64,000 nt of DNA, from the NCBI RefSeq assembly GCF_900239495.1, contig NZ_OENE01000048.1:160027-224026 (forward strand). The letters run 5' to 3'. The translations under genes were made by a program, and so were the position numbers. The notes under the pieces are model-generated. The model ran no database searches, was not told where the DNA came from, and was given only the letters and a program-made list of their open reading frames with translations. Each line of letters opens with the position of its first letter. Position 1 is the first letter of the stretch. Shown piece by piece: positions 1 through 8,440 of the stretch. The stretch comes from Tenacibaculum finnmarkense genomovar ulcerans (GTDB lineage: Bacteria > Bacteroidota > Bacteroidia > Flavobacteriales > Flavobacteriaceae).

Positions 1-322
1 ATCCTGAAACGCCTATTTTATAACACTCTTCTAAATCTTTTTGGTTATCCGAAGTTGTTAAAATAACCGTTGGTATGTGTTTTAAAGTATCATCATTTTT
101 TATTATTGATAAAAATTCAATGCCACTAATTTTTGGCATGTTTAAATCTAGTAAAATTAAATCAGGTAAATTACTTTTTTCTTCTAAAATTTTAAGTGCT
201 ATTTCTGCATCTTTCGCCTCTGTAATAGTATGTTGTAATTTTAAAAATGAAACAGTACGCTTCATTTTCATTATTTCAATAATAGTATCTTCAATTAATA
301 AAACGTTCATTATTTTTTCCAT
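1..322 (-). CDS. response regulator receiver protein (partial, C-terminus outside window)
   Basis: The minus strand is open from an ATG at 322 to the window edge and reads as a CheY-like receiver: an acidic pair after the first strand (LLIED), a phospho-acceptor Asp in DLILLDLNMPKISG, and the conserved Thr/Ser position in VILTTSDN. About 107 residues are visible. A second in-frame ATG at 310 (MNVLLIED) is equally possible as the start. Rcp1-like single-domain regulators usually end near 140 residues, so only the last helix is missing, but a C-terminal output domain cannot be excluded. It is divergent from the porin gene at 533. No sensor kinase is visible. Confidence 0.85.
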   Translation of the reverse strand, partial: MEKIMNVLLIEDTIIEIMKMKRTVSFLKLQHTITEAKDAEIALKILEEKSNLPDLILLDLNMPKISGIEFLSIIKNDDTLKHIPTVILTTSDNQKDLEECYKIGVSG

Positions 323-469
323 CTAATATTTAATAAAATTTAGTTCTAATGTATAGCATAGTCGTTTACATTTCATCTTAAACAAGTTAAATTTACTTAA
401 TATATCGTTATGTAAACAATAAGTGTCGATAAACTGTAATTCTTATTAACGAACACTATTTACATACTA

Positions 470-512
470 TGACTTTTATCATTTTTTATAAACTACTTTG
501 TGCTGTAATTTG
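470..512 (+). promoter_or_regulatory. CRP/FNR-type operator and promoter for the porin gene
   Basis: The sequence TGACTTTTATCA (470-481) fits the TGA-n6-TCA half-site spacing of FNR/Dnr-type regulators. A Bacteroidota -7-like TAATTTG follows at 506-512. The operator centre is about 30 bases from the first T of the -7 motif, as in the three other promoters of this kind in the window. This is class II activator geometry (operator near -41). Confidence 0.7.
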
Positions 513-532
513 TTGAAGAAATCAAAACGATT

Positions 533-1765
533 ATGAAAACAAATAAACTTTTTAGTGCATTATTAATTCTTATTACAACAATATCATACGGACAATTAAA
601 AGTAGCTGCTGAACTTCGTACTCGTTCAGAATATCGACACGGTTTTAAAACCCTAATCAAAGACAATCAAAGCGCTGGTTTATTTACCTCACAAAGAACC
701 CGTTTAAATTTTTCTCAATCTATTGAAAAATTAAATTTTTATGTAAGCGTACAAGATATTAGGGTTTGGGGAGATGTGCCTCAATTAAACACCACCGATG
801 CCAACGGATTAAGCTTACATCAAGCTTGGGCAGAAGTGTTATTAAGCCCAAATTACTCGTTAAAATTAGGACGTCAAGAAGTCCTGTATGACGATAGCAG
901 AATTTTAGGTAACGTAGGTTGGGCGCAACAAGCTCGTAGCCATGATATTGCCGTTTTTAAATACAAAAGAGACGGAATTAAGTTAGATTTAGGTTTGGCT
1001 TTTAATCAATCAAAAGAAAATGTAACAGGAAGAACTTTAGAAACTGAAAAAACCTATAAAGCTATGCAATATGCTTGGTTACATAAAGATTGGAGTACTT
1101 TATCAGCAAGTTTTTTACTATTAAATAATGGTTTAGAAACTACTGATGGAATTAAATACAGTCAAACTGTTGGTACACATTTAAAAAGTAAGCAAAATAA
1201 TTTACAAGTAGCTGCAAATTTATATTATCAATTTGGTACTGATAAAATGAACAGGGATTTAAGTGCTTATTTAGTAGGTTTAGAAGGTAATTATAAAGTT
1301 TCAAGCAAAATCAAATTAGGTCTAGGAATTGAATTACAAAGTGGTAATGATTACGATTCTAATACTGTTGACAACAATGCTTTTACCCCTTTATATGGAA
1401 CAAATCATAAATTCAATGGATTTATGGATTATTTTTACGTAGGAAACCACGGAAATAATGTTGGTTTATTAGATATTTATGCAAAAGCTAATTTCAAATT
1501 AAATGAAAAATCAGGCTTAACGGCATTTGTTCATAATTTTTCAGCAGCAGCCGATATTAATGCAAATGTTTCTAAGCAATTAGGTACAGAAATTGACCTT
1601 GTTTACCGATATAACTTCACCAAACAAATCGGTTTTAAAGCAGGATATTCTCAAATGTTTGCTTCACAAGGAATGGAAGTTTTAAAAGGAACATCTGACA
1701 ACAATACTAATAATTGGGCTTGGTTAATGGTTACTATCAAACCAACTTTATTTACCTCTAAATAA
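533..1765 (+). CDS. outer-membrane beta-barrel protein, alginate-export-like porin
   Basis: The 410-residue protein begins with a signal peptide (MKTNKLFSALLILITTISYGQ). It continues as alternating short amphipathic strands (for example LRTRSEYRH, RTRLNFSQSIEKLNFYVSVQD, KLGRQEVLYDD) and ends in a barrel-like C-terminal strand, typical of the Alginate_exp family of 16-18-strand porins. In Bacteroidota such proteins often serve as general outer-membrane channels, so alginate is not necessarily the substrate. The FNR-type operator upstream and the nitrate genes downstream suggest a channel induced at low oxygen. Family assignment is fairly secure, substrate unknown. Confidence 0.7.
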   Translation: MKTNKLFSALLILITTISYGQLKVAAELRTRSEYRHGFKTLIKDNQSAGLFTSQRTRLNFSQSIEKLNFYVSVQDIRVWGDVPQLNTTDANGLSLHQAWAEVLLSPNYSLKLGRQEVLYDDSRILGNVGWAQQARSHDIAVFKYKRDGIKLDLGLAFNQSKENVTGRTLETEKTYKAMQYAWLHKDWSTLSASFLLLNNGLETTDGIKYSQTVGTHLKSKQNNLQVAANLYYQFGTDKMNRDLSAYLVGLEGNYKVSSKIKLGLGIELQSGNDYDSNTVDNNAFTPLYGTNHKFNGFMDYFYVGNHGNNVGLLDIYAKANFKLNEKSGLTAFVHNFSAAADINANVSKQLGTEIDLVYRYNFTKQIGFKAGYSQMFASQGMEVLKGTSDNNTNNWAWLMVTIKPTLFTSK

Positions 1766-1942
1766 TAAAAACAACCTTTTTCAATACACTTAGCAACGTA
1801 TTTATTTTAACGAATAAATGCGTTTTTTTTCTTCGGATATTCTTCATTTTACAATATTCTCCTTTTATTCTCTTCTATTTTTAGATGATTTTTCAACTAT
1901 TTTTACATAATTTTTACGTGCTTTTTACGTACTTTTATCTGT

Positions 1943-3184
1943 ATGAAAACCTCGTTAAATACTTCTTTTAATTTATTACAAAAACACAGTAAAATAGCCA
2001 TAGGATATTTTATTTTAATTGCTTTTTTAGGCGTTTTACTTCGTGTTTTTGCAGTAATTGACCTGCCAATAAATTATCGTTTTATGGTACATGCACATTC
2101 TCATGTTGCTTTATTAGGTTGGGTTTATACTGCTTTAACTACGCTTATTTTTAAATTATATTTAGATAAAAAAACACTTCACACTCGTTACAAGCAATTA
2201 TTTTGGGCAACCCAAATAACCATTATTGGCATGCTGATTAGCTTTCCATTTGCAGGCTACGCATTTTTTTCGATTGTATTTTCCACCCTATTTTTAATAG
2301 CTTCTTATTTCTTCGGATACCTCTTTTTCAAACACAGTTCAACGATACAAAAACAAACAAATTCATACAAATGTATTCGCATCGCCTTATGGTTTATGAT
2401 TATTTCAAGCTTAGGACCTTGGGCTTTAGGAATTATTATAAAAACAGTAGGAAGTGGCTCAAGTTTATACCGAAATGCCATTTATTTTTACCTGCATTTT
2501 CAATACAACGGCTGGTTTATTTTAGCACTTTTCGGCGTGTTTTTTTATATTTTAGAAAAACATAAAATCACCCTTCCTAAAAAGATATTTAACCGCTTTT
2601 TTTGGACGCTAAACATAGGCGTTGTACTAACCTTCGGGATTTCCTTGTTATGGAACAAACCAAGTTTTATACTCTATTTAATTGCTAGTTTTGGTGCTTT
2701 ATTACAAGGAATTGCTTTTTATATTTTAAGCAAGCATTTACTTGCTGATTATCAAAAGATAAAAAATATTTTCTCACCAGTTCTTTTTAAAGGATTAAAA
2801 GTTGTTGTGCTACTTTTTATGATGAAATTAATTTTTCAATTTACAGGAACACTTCCTTATTTTTCAGCTGTTATTTTTTCAAATATCGATTTTATAATCG
2901 GCTATTTACATTTTAATTTTTTAGGAATTGTAAGTATTTCATTGCTTGTTTTTTTACAGCAATTTCAATTAATACAGCTATCAAAAAAAAGCCTACTCTT
3001 TTATATAGTAGGCTTTTTATTAACAGAAATTGTAATTTTTTACAAAGGAATTGTTGTTTGGTTAAATCTTAATTTAATCAATTATTACCCTGAATATTTA
3101 GTTGCAGTTAGCCTACTTTTTTCACTAGCAATAGCACTAATTTTCAGCCAGCAATTTAAAAAGAAACAAGCTGTTAAAATATAA
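1943..3184 (+). CDS. polytopic membrane protein, possibly related to haem-copper oxidase subunit I
   Basis: The 413-residue protein has roughly 11-12 hydrophobic helices and almost no soluble loops. The only polar hallmark is MVHAHSHVALLGWVYTAL (about residues 48-65), where a His-x-His pair in a helix resembles a haem ligand environment in haem-copper oxidase-like proteins. It is not a recognisable NnrS: the WHAHEM motif is absent. It lies 177 bases after the porin gene on the same strand, within the respiration island, but no good FNR-type operator precedes it. The function is not recognised. Confidence 0.5.
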   Translation: MKTSLNTSFNLLQKHSKIAIGYFILIAFLGVLLRVFAVIDLPINYRFMVHAHSHVALLGWVYTALTTLIFKLYLDKKTLHTRYKQLFWATQITIIGMLISFPFAGYAFFSIVFSTLFLIASYFFGYLFFKHSSTIQKQTNSYKCIRIALWFMIISSLGPWALGIIIKTVGSGSSLYRNAIYFYLHFQYNGWFILALFGVFFYILEKHKITLPKKIFNRFFWTLNIGVVLTFGISLLWNKPSFILYLIASFGALLQGIAFYILSKHLLADYQKIKNIFSPVLFKGLKVVVLLFMMKLIFQFTGTLPYFSAVIFSNIDFIIGYLHFNFLGIVSISLLVFLQQFQLIQLSKKSLLFYIVGFLLTEIVIFYKGIVVWLNLNLINYYPEYLVAVSLLFSLAIALIFSQQFKKKQAVKI

Positions 3185-3205
3185 AATATTCTCCCAAAAA
3201 TAAAC

Positions 3206-3238
3206 AGCTCTCACAGGTTTTAAAAAACTGTGAGAGCT
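3206..3238. repeat. palindromic repeat (CTCACAGG family), also terminator-like
   Basis: AGCTCTCACAG (3206-3216) pairs with CTGTGAGAGCT (3228-3238) around an A/T loop. Related palindromes occur at 26605-26636 and 42487-42519. It lies in the convergent space between the membrane protein and the minus-strand gene ending at 3333, so it could terminate both. A stretch at about 3260-3277 (ATTTTTAAACAGACTC) matches the outer end of the repeat at 51827-51842. Confidence 0.7.
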
Positions 3239-3332
3239 AGTATTTAACTACATAAATTTTATTTTTAAACAGACTCTAAAACACTAAAAACTCATATATC
3301 ATCAATAGATATATGAATTTCATTTACTGTTT

Positions 3333-5129
3333 TTATAATTTTTCTATAGCTAAAGCTACTTTATCGATGTTTTGGCTACTTAATTCTAAATCGGCTAAAA
3401 CAGCTGGGTAATGTAATATTGCACTTTGATATTCGGTATTAAATAAGTTTTTATAATACAACAAACCTTCTTTTAAATTCTTGGCAAAAGTTTTTAAATA
3501 TTTAATTTCTTTCGGCGAAGCCTCTGCGGTGGTTTCTTTTAATTTATCTTTTAAATAATCAATATAAATAGTCAATTCTTTGATAAATAAATTAGGTCTT
3601 TCTAAGCTTGTAACACTTGCCGATTGTCCGTAAATTGTTTTTGTAATTTCCTTTAAACTCATCTTTTTAGAAAAATAAGCAATATTAGGGCTAGGACAAA
3701 CCGACACACCAGCACCTTCTGTTTTGGTATCTAAACCGTACGCCAATAAAGCCGAAGTTCCTAAGCCAACACAGGTACAACTTTTGGCTATTATTTTTGA
3801 ATATTCTTTGTAATAAGCTTCTTTTGATAAGTTTTTAGCCGTTAATTCTTTTATTTTTAAATGCTGAAATTGCCTTGAAGCCGTACAAACCCCTTTTTCG
3901 TTAAACTCTTTATTTAAAGCGATAAATTTTTTAGGGCAGGCACTTCCAGGGCGCCCTTTATCAATAAAAGATTGCTTTTCTAAGTCTTTTGTGTTTCCTT
4001 TTAAGTTATAAAACGGCACGCCTAATGGCGAAATATCACTCAAATAAACATCCTTTTCAGTGGCTTTAATTAATTTATTTAACGTGTTTTTATCAACCGT
4101 TGTGGCTTCAGGGACTAATAAAAAAGGCGTTCCCCAACCCACAGAATCTATATTGTAATAATTTAATAAAAATTGATGCTCATCGGCAGTACCAACGCCT
4201 CCTTGTGCCGATATTTTAAAAGTTAAATCGGTTTCTGGAACTACATATTCTTTTTTATCTAAAGCAGAAAAAAGCAAACTTTGAATTGACTCTTGTAATT
4301 CTGCTCGTTTTATTTTAAATTCTTCTAAAACAGGTCCTAATAAATATCCATCGGTTGCGAAAGCATGTCCGCCACAATTTAAGCCCGATTCTATGCGGTA
4401 TTCCGATACCCAAATTCCTTTTTTCGCTAAAAATTTCCCTTGGATTAATGCCGAACGGTAATCACTTACTTTTAAGATAATTTTCTTGTTGATACGCCCA
4501 TTTTTATCAGGATAAAAGCCTTTAAAATTCTCTAAATAAGTATATAACCGAGGATTCATACCTGCCGAAAATACCACTGACGAATTAACATCGCTCTTTG
4601 CAAAACCTCTTAAAGCGGCGTGTGCATCGTTATATTCAATAGCTAATTTATCGGTTTTAGTATAATTATCTTTATCAACTTTGGTCATGATATTTACATC
4701 AATTTGCCCCATCGATAAATTTTCTTTTAACCAATCAGCAACTTTTTTTACATCAAAATTACTGCTCGTTACCTTTACAAATTCTTGTTTTAATGATGAC
4801 GAATCAGGAAGATCTTCAAAAAAATCAACAATATCTTGCTTTGTTTGGGTAATATTCTTCTTAAATTCTTCAAACTTCTCTTCTGAAAGTGATTTGATCA
4901 AATTCAAGTAAGAAGTAACTCTTTCGGCTCTAAAATCGTCCATTTTTTCGGTGATTTCATCGTATGGAATTTTAAATTTCAACGAATACATTTTTCGTAT
5001 CTTTTCTAATAAAATATCATCGACTAATGAAATAACAGAATCGATTCCGAATCGGGAAACTTTTAATGGAGAATCTATAGTAAATCCTATTCCCATAACA
5101 GGAATATGAAATGAATGTGTTTTTAACAT
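3333..5129 (-). CDS. FMN TIM-barrel-like protein of unknown function (nitronate monooxygenase / glutamate synthase-like features)
   Basis: This 598-residue soluble protein has no signal peptide. Three stretches recall FMN-binding TIM barrels: an N-terminal MGIGFTIDSPLKVSRFG, a central LNCGGHAFATDG resembling the AGGH loop of nitronate monooxygenases, and AQGGVGTADEH followed by SVGWGTPFLL, like the phosphate-binding GG...GxGT of glutamate synthase and related oxidases. The C-terminal half has several cysteines (SACPKK, VCTASRQ, KSCTCVGLG, VSVCPSP) that could bind a metal or Fe-S cluster. It is preceded by an FNR-type operator, so a role in anaerobic or NO-stressed metabolism is likely. Homology is judged by eye; the reaction is unknown. 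Confidence 0.5.
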   Translation of the reverse strand: MLKTHSFHIPVMGIGFTIDSPLKVSRFGIDSVISLVDDILLEKIRKMYSLKFKIPYDEITEKMDDFRAERVTSYLNLIKSLSEEKFEEFKKNITQTKQDIVDFFEDLPDSSSLKQEFVKVTSSNFDVKKVADWLKENLSMGQIDVNIMTKVDKDNYTKTDKLAIEYNDAHAALRGFAKSDVNSSVVFSAGMNPRLYTYLENFKGFYPDKNGRINKKIILKVSDYRSALIQGKFLAKKGIWVSEYRIESGLNCGGHAFATDGYLLGPVLEEFKIKRAELQESIQSLLFSALDKKEYVVPETDLTFKISAQGGVGTADEHQFLLNYYNIDSVGWGTPFLLVPEATTVDKNTLNKLIKATEKDVYLSDISPLGVPFYNLKGNTKDLEKQSFIDKGRPGSACPKKFIALNKEFNEKGVCTASRQFQHLKIKELTAKNLSKEAYYKEYSKIIAKSCTCVGLGTSALLAYGLDTKTEGAGVSVCPSPNIAYFSKKMSLKEITKTIYGQSASVTSLERPNLFIKELTIYIDYLKDKLKETTAEASPKEIKYLKTFAKNLKEGLLYYKNLFNTEYQSAILHYPAVLADLELSSQNIDKVALAIEKL

Positions 5130-5155
5130 AGTTTATAAATTATAATTTAAAAACG

Positions 5156-5197
5156 CAATCTACTTGTACTTAAAGTTTTATAATATGATAAATATCA
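5156..5197 (-). promoter_or_regulatory. CRP/FNR-type operator and promoter for the TIM-barrel gene
   Basis: TGATAAATATCA (5186-5197) is a perfect TGAT-n4-ATCA palindrome. On the minus strand TAGATTG (5162-5156) follows at the same spacing as in the other three boxes (centre to -7 about 29.5 bases). The ATG at 5129 is 27 bases further on. Confidence 0.75.
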
Positions 5198-5214
5198 TTT
5201 AAAAACACAAAAAC

Positions 5215-5260
5215 ACCTTTTCAATAAAAATTGCAAAAGCGCAACTATAATTGAAAAGGT
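5215..5260 (-). terminator. hairpin terminator after the cytochrome c gene
   Basis: An 11-bp stem, ACCTTTTCAAT (5215-5225) with ATTGAAAAGGT (5250-5260), is followed on the minus strand by a T-rich tract. It separates the cytochrome gene ending at 5318 from the operator of the next minus-strand gene. Confidence 0.6.
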
Positions 5261-5317
5261 ATTTTACATTTTGTGAGTTTTGTCAATTTATCGAAAAAAT
5301 TTGTTTTTTTTGATAAA

Positions 5318-5821
5318 TTATAATGTTCTAAAATATTCAAGAACCTCTCTTGCTTGTTCTTTTGTTAAATGCTGATTTGCCATTGGCGACCCATTAAATT
5401 TAAGTAACAATGCTTTTGCTATTGGATCTTTTTTAACCATTTCCCCAGGATTTAAAATCATATTCATCACCCATTCTGGCGAACGTCTTTTTAAAACTCC
5501 CGTCGGATTTGGTCCTATAAATTTCCTATTGGTTCTATGACAAGCTGAACACTTGTTTTTAAATGTTTTAGCACCTTTTGCGACCATATCTTGATCTATA
5601 GTAGCCGCTAATGTTACCGATTTCACAGAACCAATTCCTTTATTTTTTAAATCAATAATTTCTGGTTTTTCCAGCTTTTTTTTAAGTTTTTTTTCAGGTG
5701 CTTTTTCAACTGTTTTTTGTACTGATTTTCCTGAACTATATGAAGGTGCTTTTTTCTCTGTTCCTCCACAACTGATAAATAAGGCTACTAATAGTAGTAA
5801 AAATACATTTTGTAATTTCAT
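5318..5821 (-). CDS. lipoprotein c-type cytochrome
   Basis: The 167-residue protein has a lipoprotein signal (MKLQNVFLLLLVALFISCGG, Cys at 19), a Lys/Pro-rich linker to about residue 50, and a class I cytochrome c domain with the haem motif CSACH (about residues 91-95). Methionines in the C-terminal half (MANQHLTKEQA) supply the likely axial ligand. It is probably anchored to a periplasm-facing membrane leaflet and passes electrons in the respiratory chain. Its own FNR-type promoter and its divergence from napDA make it a candidate electron carrier for nitrate or nitrogen-oxide reduction. The partner is not identifiable from sequence. Confidence 0.85.
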   Translation of the reverse strand: MKLQNVFLLLLVALFISCGGTEKKAPSYSSGKSVQKTVEKAPEKKLKKKLEKPEIIDLKNKGIGSVKSVTLAATIDQDMVAKGAKTFKNKCSACHRTNRKFIGPNPTGVLKRRSPEWVMNMILNPGEMVKKDPIAKALLLKFNGSPMANQHLTKEQAREVLEYFRTL

Positions 5822-5886
5822 CTGATTTTGTTTTATGTTATGTTAATTTTTGATGTTTTAAAAGAGCTCGTCATGCTTTCATACCT

Positions 5887-5929
5887 CAAATTTAAAAAAC
5901 CAAACACCCTAAAAACATGACAAATGTCA
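5887..5929 (-). promoter_or_regulatory. CRP/FNR-type operator and promoter for the cytochrome c gene
   Basis: TGACAAATGTCA (5918-5929) is a perfect TGAC-n4-GTCA palindrome. The minus strand then has an exact TAAATTTG (TAnnTTTG) at 5894-5887, with centre-to--7 distance 29.5 bases. The start codon at 5821 is about 65 bases further. Confidence 0.8.
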
Positions 5930-6224
5930 TAGAAATATAACTCGCTATTATCCTTTTAAAAATCATTGTTTTTATATACTACACTAATTTCACTTTGTAT
6001 AATTAAATGGCATAAGTATTACTATACGTACTAAAAAACACTGTTTTTAATGAAAAAATGATAAATATGTTGCAAAAAACGCAATGTTATTTAGAATAAA
6101 TACAAACTAAGTGTCTTTTGGTTATTTCATTAACAATGATAAATTTTAAAATCACTAACAAGCAAGAGGTTAAGATTTTTTTTCAAAAAAACTGAATTGA
6201 TTAAAACACAATATATTCAAACAC

Positions 6225-6266
6225 TGATAATTATCATGTAAAAGAACCACCCCGCGCTTTAATTTG
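6225..6266 (+). promoter_or_regulatory. CRP/FNR-type operator and promoter for napDA
   Basis: TGATAATTATCA (6225-6236) is a perfect palindrome, followed by TAATTTG at 6260-6266 at the shared spacing. The napD ATG is at 6292. Confidence 0.8.
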
Positions 6267-6291
6267 CGAAAAACTAAACACCCATTTTCAC

Positions 6292-6528
6292 ATGCCAATT
6301 AAAAGTTATTTAGCGCATCCTCATCAAGGAAAAAAGGAGGAATTACAAAAAGCATTAATTATTATTGATGGCTGTGAAATTATTTCCGCAGAAAATAAAA
6401 ATGTAATCGTCCTTGTTACAAATACCATTGATAACGACACTGATAAAATTTTAAAAGAATCCATAGAAAATTTACCTAGCTTAAAATTACTAGCCTTAGT
6501 TTCTGGATTTAATACACCTATAAAATAA
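6292..6528 (+). CDS. napD: NapD-like chaperone for periplasmic nitrate reductase
   Basis: The 78-residue protein matches the ferredoxin-fold NapD family in length and pattern: an N-terminal strand (IKSYLAHPH), the IDGCEI segment where NapD has G-C/V-E, a central hydrophobic strand (VIVLVTNT), and a C-terminal LALVSGF where NapD has an L-x-Y motif. NapD binds the Tat signal peptide of NapA and assists cofactor loading. It sits 7 bases upstream of the NapA Tat leader, under an FNR-type promoter. It is intact although its client gene is broken. Confidence 0.8.
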   Translation: MPIKSYLAHPHQGKKEELQKALIIIDGCEIISAENKNVIVLVTNTIDNDTDKILKESIENLPSLKLLALVSGFNTPIK

Positions 6529-6535
6529 ACAAGAT

Positions 6536-7368
6536 ATGAGCGCCTCTTTAACAAGTAGACGAAGTTTTATAAAAAAAATGGCAGCGGCAGCAGCAATGAC
6601 AGCGGCAATGACCATCTTTCCTGGAATTATTTTTGCAAATGAACAAGAAGCAGGAATACCTGAAGGAGATTTAGATTGGAAAAAAGGACCTTGTCGTTTT
6701 TGCGGTGTAGGTTGCGGTATTTTGGTAGGTGTCGAAAATGGAAAAGCAATTGCCGTAAAAGGAGACCCAAATTCAGCAGTAAACAAAGGATTACTTTGTG
6801 TAAAAGGCTATCATCAAACCATGTGTATTCAATCTAACGATAGATTAACACACGCTTTGGTTAAAAAGAACGGTAAATATGTAAAAACTCCCATAAGCGA
6901 TGCCTTAGATATTGTTGCCAATAAAATGAAAGAAACCATTGAAAAACATGGTAAAGATTCGGTAGCAATGTACACTTCATTCCCGAAGGATATATCGCCT
7001 CTAAATTTATGAAAGGTGCTATTGGTACGAATAATTTAGATTGCAACGCTCGTTTATGTATGGCGAGTGCTGTAGCTGGGTTTTTAACATCATTTGGAGC
7101 TGATGAACCAATGGGTTGTTATGAAGATATTGAATATGCTGATTATTTTATCACTTGGGGAAACAATATGGCAGAAATGCACCCTGTTTTGTTTTCGAGA
7201 ATGTTATCTCAAAAAAATAAAAGAGGTGCTAAAATTATCGATTTTGCTACCAGAACAACACGTTCTAGTATGGCTTCAGATAAATCTATTCTATTTGAAC
7301 CTCAAACCGATTTAGCAGTTGCAAATGCTATTTGTTATGAAATCGTAGATCTGCCTTTAAAAAACTAA
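6536..7368 (+). pseudogene. napA: napA, periplasmic nitrate reductase catalytic subunit, truncated and frameshifted
   Basis: The first 146 codons encode a Tat leader (SRRSFIKK) and the N-terminal 4Fe-4S site (CRFCGVGCG ... GLLCVKG) of a NapA-type molybdopterin oxidoreductase. At 6974-6978 five bases stand where NapA normally has about six codons (Gly-Ser-Gly-Gln-Trp-Thr), and the frame shifts. Coding resumes at 6979 (IPEGYIASKFMKG) and runs to about 7350 (AVANAICYEIV), roughly NapA residue 275. There it stops and Fe-S-subunit sequence begins. About two thirds of a normal NapA of roughly 750-830 residues is missing, including most of the Mo-bis-MGD site. This cannot be a working nitrate reductase unless the assembly is wrong here. 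Confidence 0.8.
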
Positions 7369-8294
7369 CCGCTAGGGTGCAGGCGCAGTTTCATCATGTA
7401 CAAGTGTGGTTTCTAGTGATGATTCAAAAGAAAAAGCACAAATAGATTGGGAAGAACAATTTAAAGGAAACTATAAATTGATGGACGATAAAGAAAAAAA
7501 TGCCACCGTTGATAGATTAGTACGTTCTTATCAATTACGTACAGGTAAAAACGTGAGTATGTCATCAAAAAATGCCGAAGAAGATGTATTATTTGGTTAT
7601 GCTTTCAATATTTCTAAATGTCAGCGATATATGGATTGTGTAAGCGCTTGTGTGGAAGAAAATAATCAGGATAGAAATTCGCAAATGGAATATATCCGTA
7701 TTCATGAAATGAAAGACGGAAAAGGTTTTAATTTCCATGAAGCTGATGATAATTATTATCATGAAGTTCCTGCCGAAGGACATTTTTACATGGGAACGCA
7801 ATGTTTTCATTGTGATAATCCGCCTTGTGTAGAAGTTTGTCCTGTTCAAGCTACTTGGAGAGAAGAAGATGGTATTGTGGTAGTTGATTACGATTGGTGT
7901 GTTGGTTGTAGATATTGTATGGCAGCTTGCCCTTACGATGGTCGTCGTTTTAACTGGAGTAAACCCGAAGTTCCTGAAGAAGAAGTAAACAAAAATCAGC
8001 ATTATTTAGGAAATAGAATGCGTAAACAAGGTGTGATGGAAAAATGTACTTTCTGTGTGCAACGTTCTAGAGCGGGTAAAAATCCTGCTTGTGTAGAAGC
8101 CTGCCTACTGGTGCTCGTATTTTTGGAAATTTATTAGATCCTGAAAGCACTATTCGATGGGTTTTAGAAAATAAAAAAGTATTCAGATTAAAAGAAGATT
8201 TAGGTACAGAACCTAAGTTTTGGTATTTTATGGACTAACTTCTTTTGCGTTAGGGATTGCAGTGGTATCCTTTTTAAAATTTTTTAATAAATAA
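7350..8294 (+). pseudogene. NrfC/PsrB-type 4Fe-4S electron-transfer subunit, frameshifted
   Basis: The readable core (7406-8104) has four cysteine clusters of the DmsB/NrfC/PsrB type, for example CFHCDNPPCVEVCP, CVGCRYCMAACPYDGRRF and KCTFCVQR. The first cluster is the variant CQRYMDCVSAC. The start is lost at a junction with napA near 7350: the tail of a Tat-like leader (SAFKKLTA) appears one base out of frame, with a TAG at 7373-7375. Near 8104 one C is missing from a Pro codon (normally ACPTGAR), shifting the frame. The true frame then runs to TAA at 8236-8238, or, with one more T in the T4 run at 8226-8229, into a hydrophobic tail (FALGIAVVSFLKFF) ending at 8294. This would be the electron relay between NrfD and the Mo enzyme. 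Confidence 0.75.
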
Positions 8295-8440
8295 GCACAC
8301 TATTTTAGTGTAACAAAGCTTATTAAAATAAGTACTTAATATAGTAGATATTAAATTTTAAAAAGATTTAACGCAAAGCCCGACCCTTTTGGGAAACGCC
8401 CTAAATAATAGATATACTAAGCATTATAATAAAAAATAAA

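Larger units (their letters stand above)
5822..6291. other. divergent regulatory region between the cytochrome and nap genes
   Basis: This 470-base gap holds two separate FNR-type promoters, one for each direction. The middle (about 5940-6200) is very AT-rich. A looser inverted pair, TGAT...ATCA at 6137-6154, has the wrong spacing for FNR. I see no coding potential or RNA gene in it. Confidence 0.6.

Noticed and set aside
1886..1897. TGATTTTTCAAC upstream of the gene at 1943 as a fifth FNR-type operator
   Set aside because: The second half-site is not TCA at the right spacing and no -7 motif lies at the shared distance.
6137..6154. TGAT...ATCA inverted pair in the cytochrome/nap intergenic region
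   Set aside because: The half-sites are 10 bases apart instead of 4, and a better operator for each gene exists nearby.
8295..8440. Riboswitch upstream of the NrfD-like gene (CCC/GGG pairs near 8380-8400)
   Set aside because: Only a short CCCTTTTGGG hairpin is present; it matches no riboswitch that I know.
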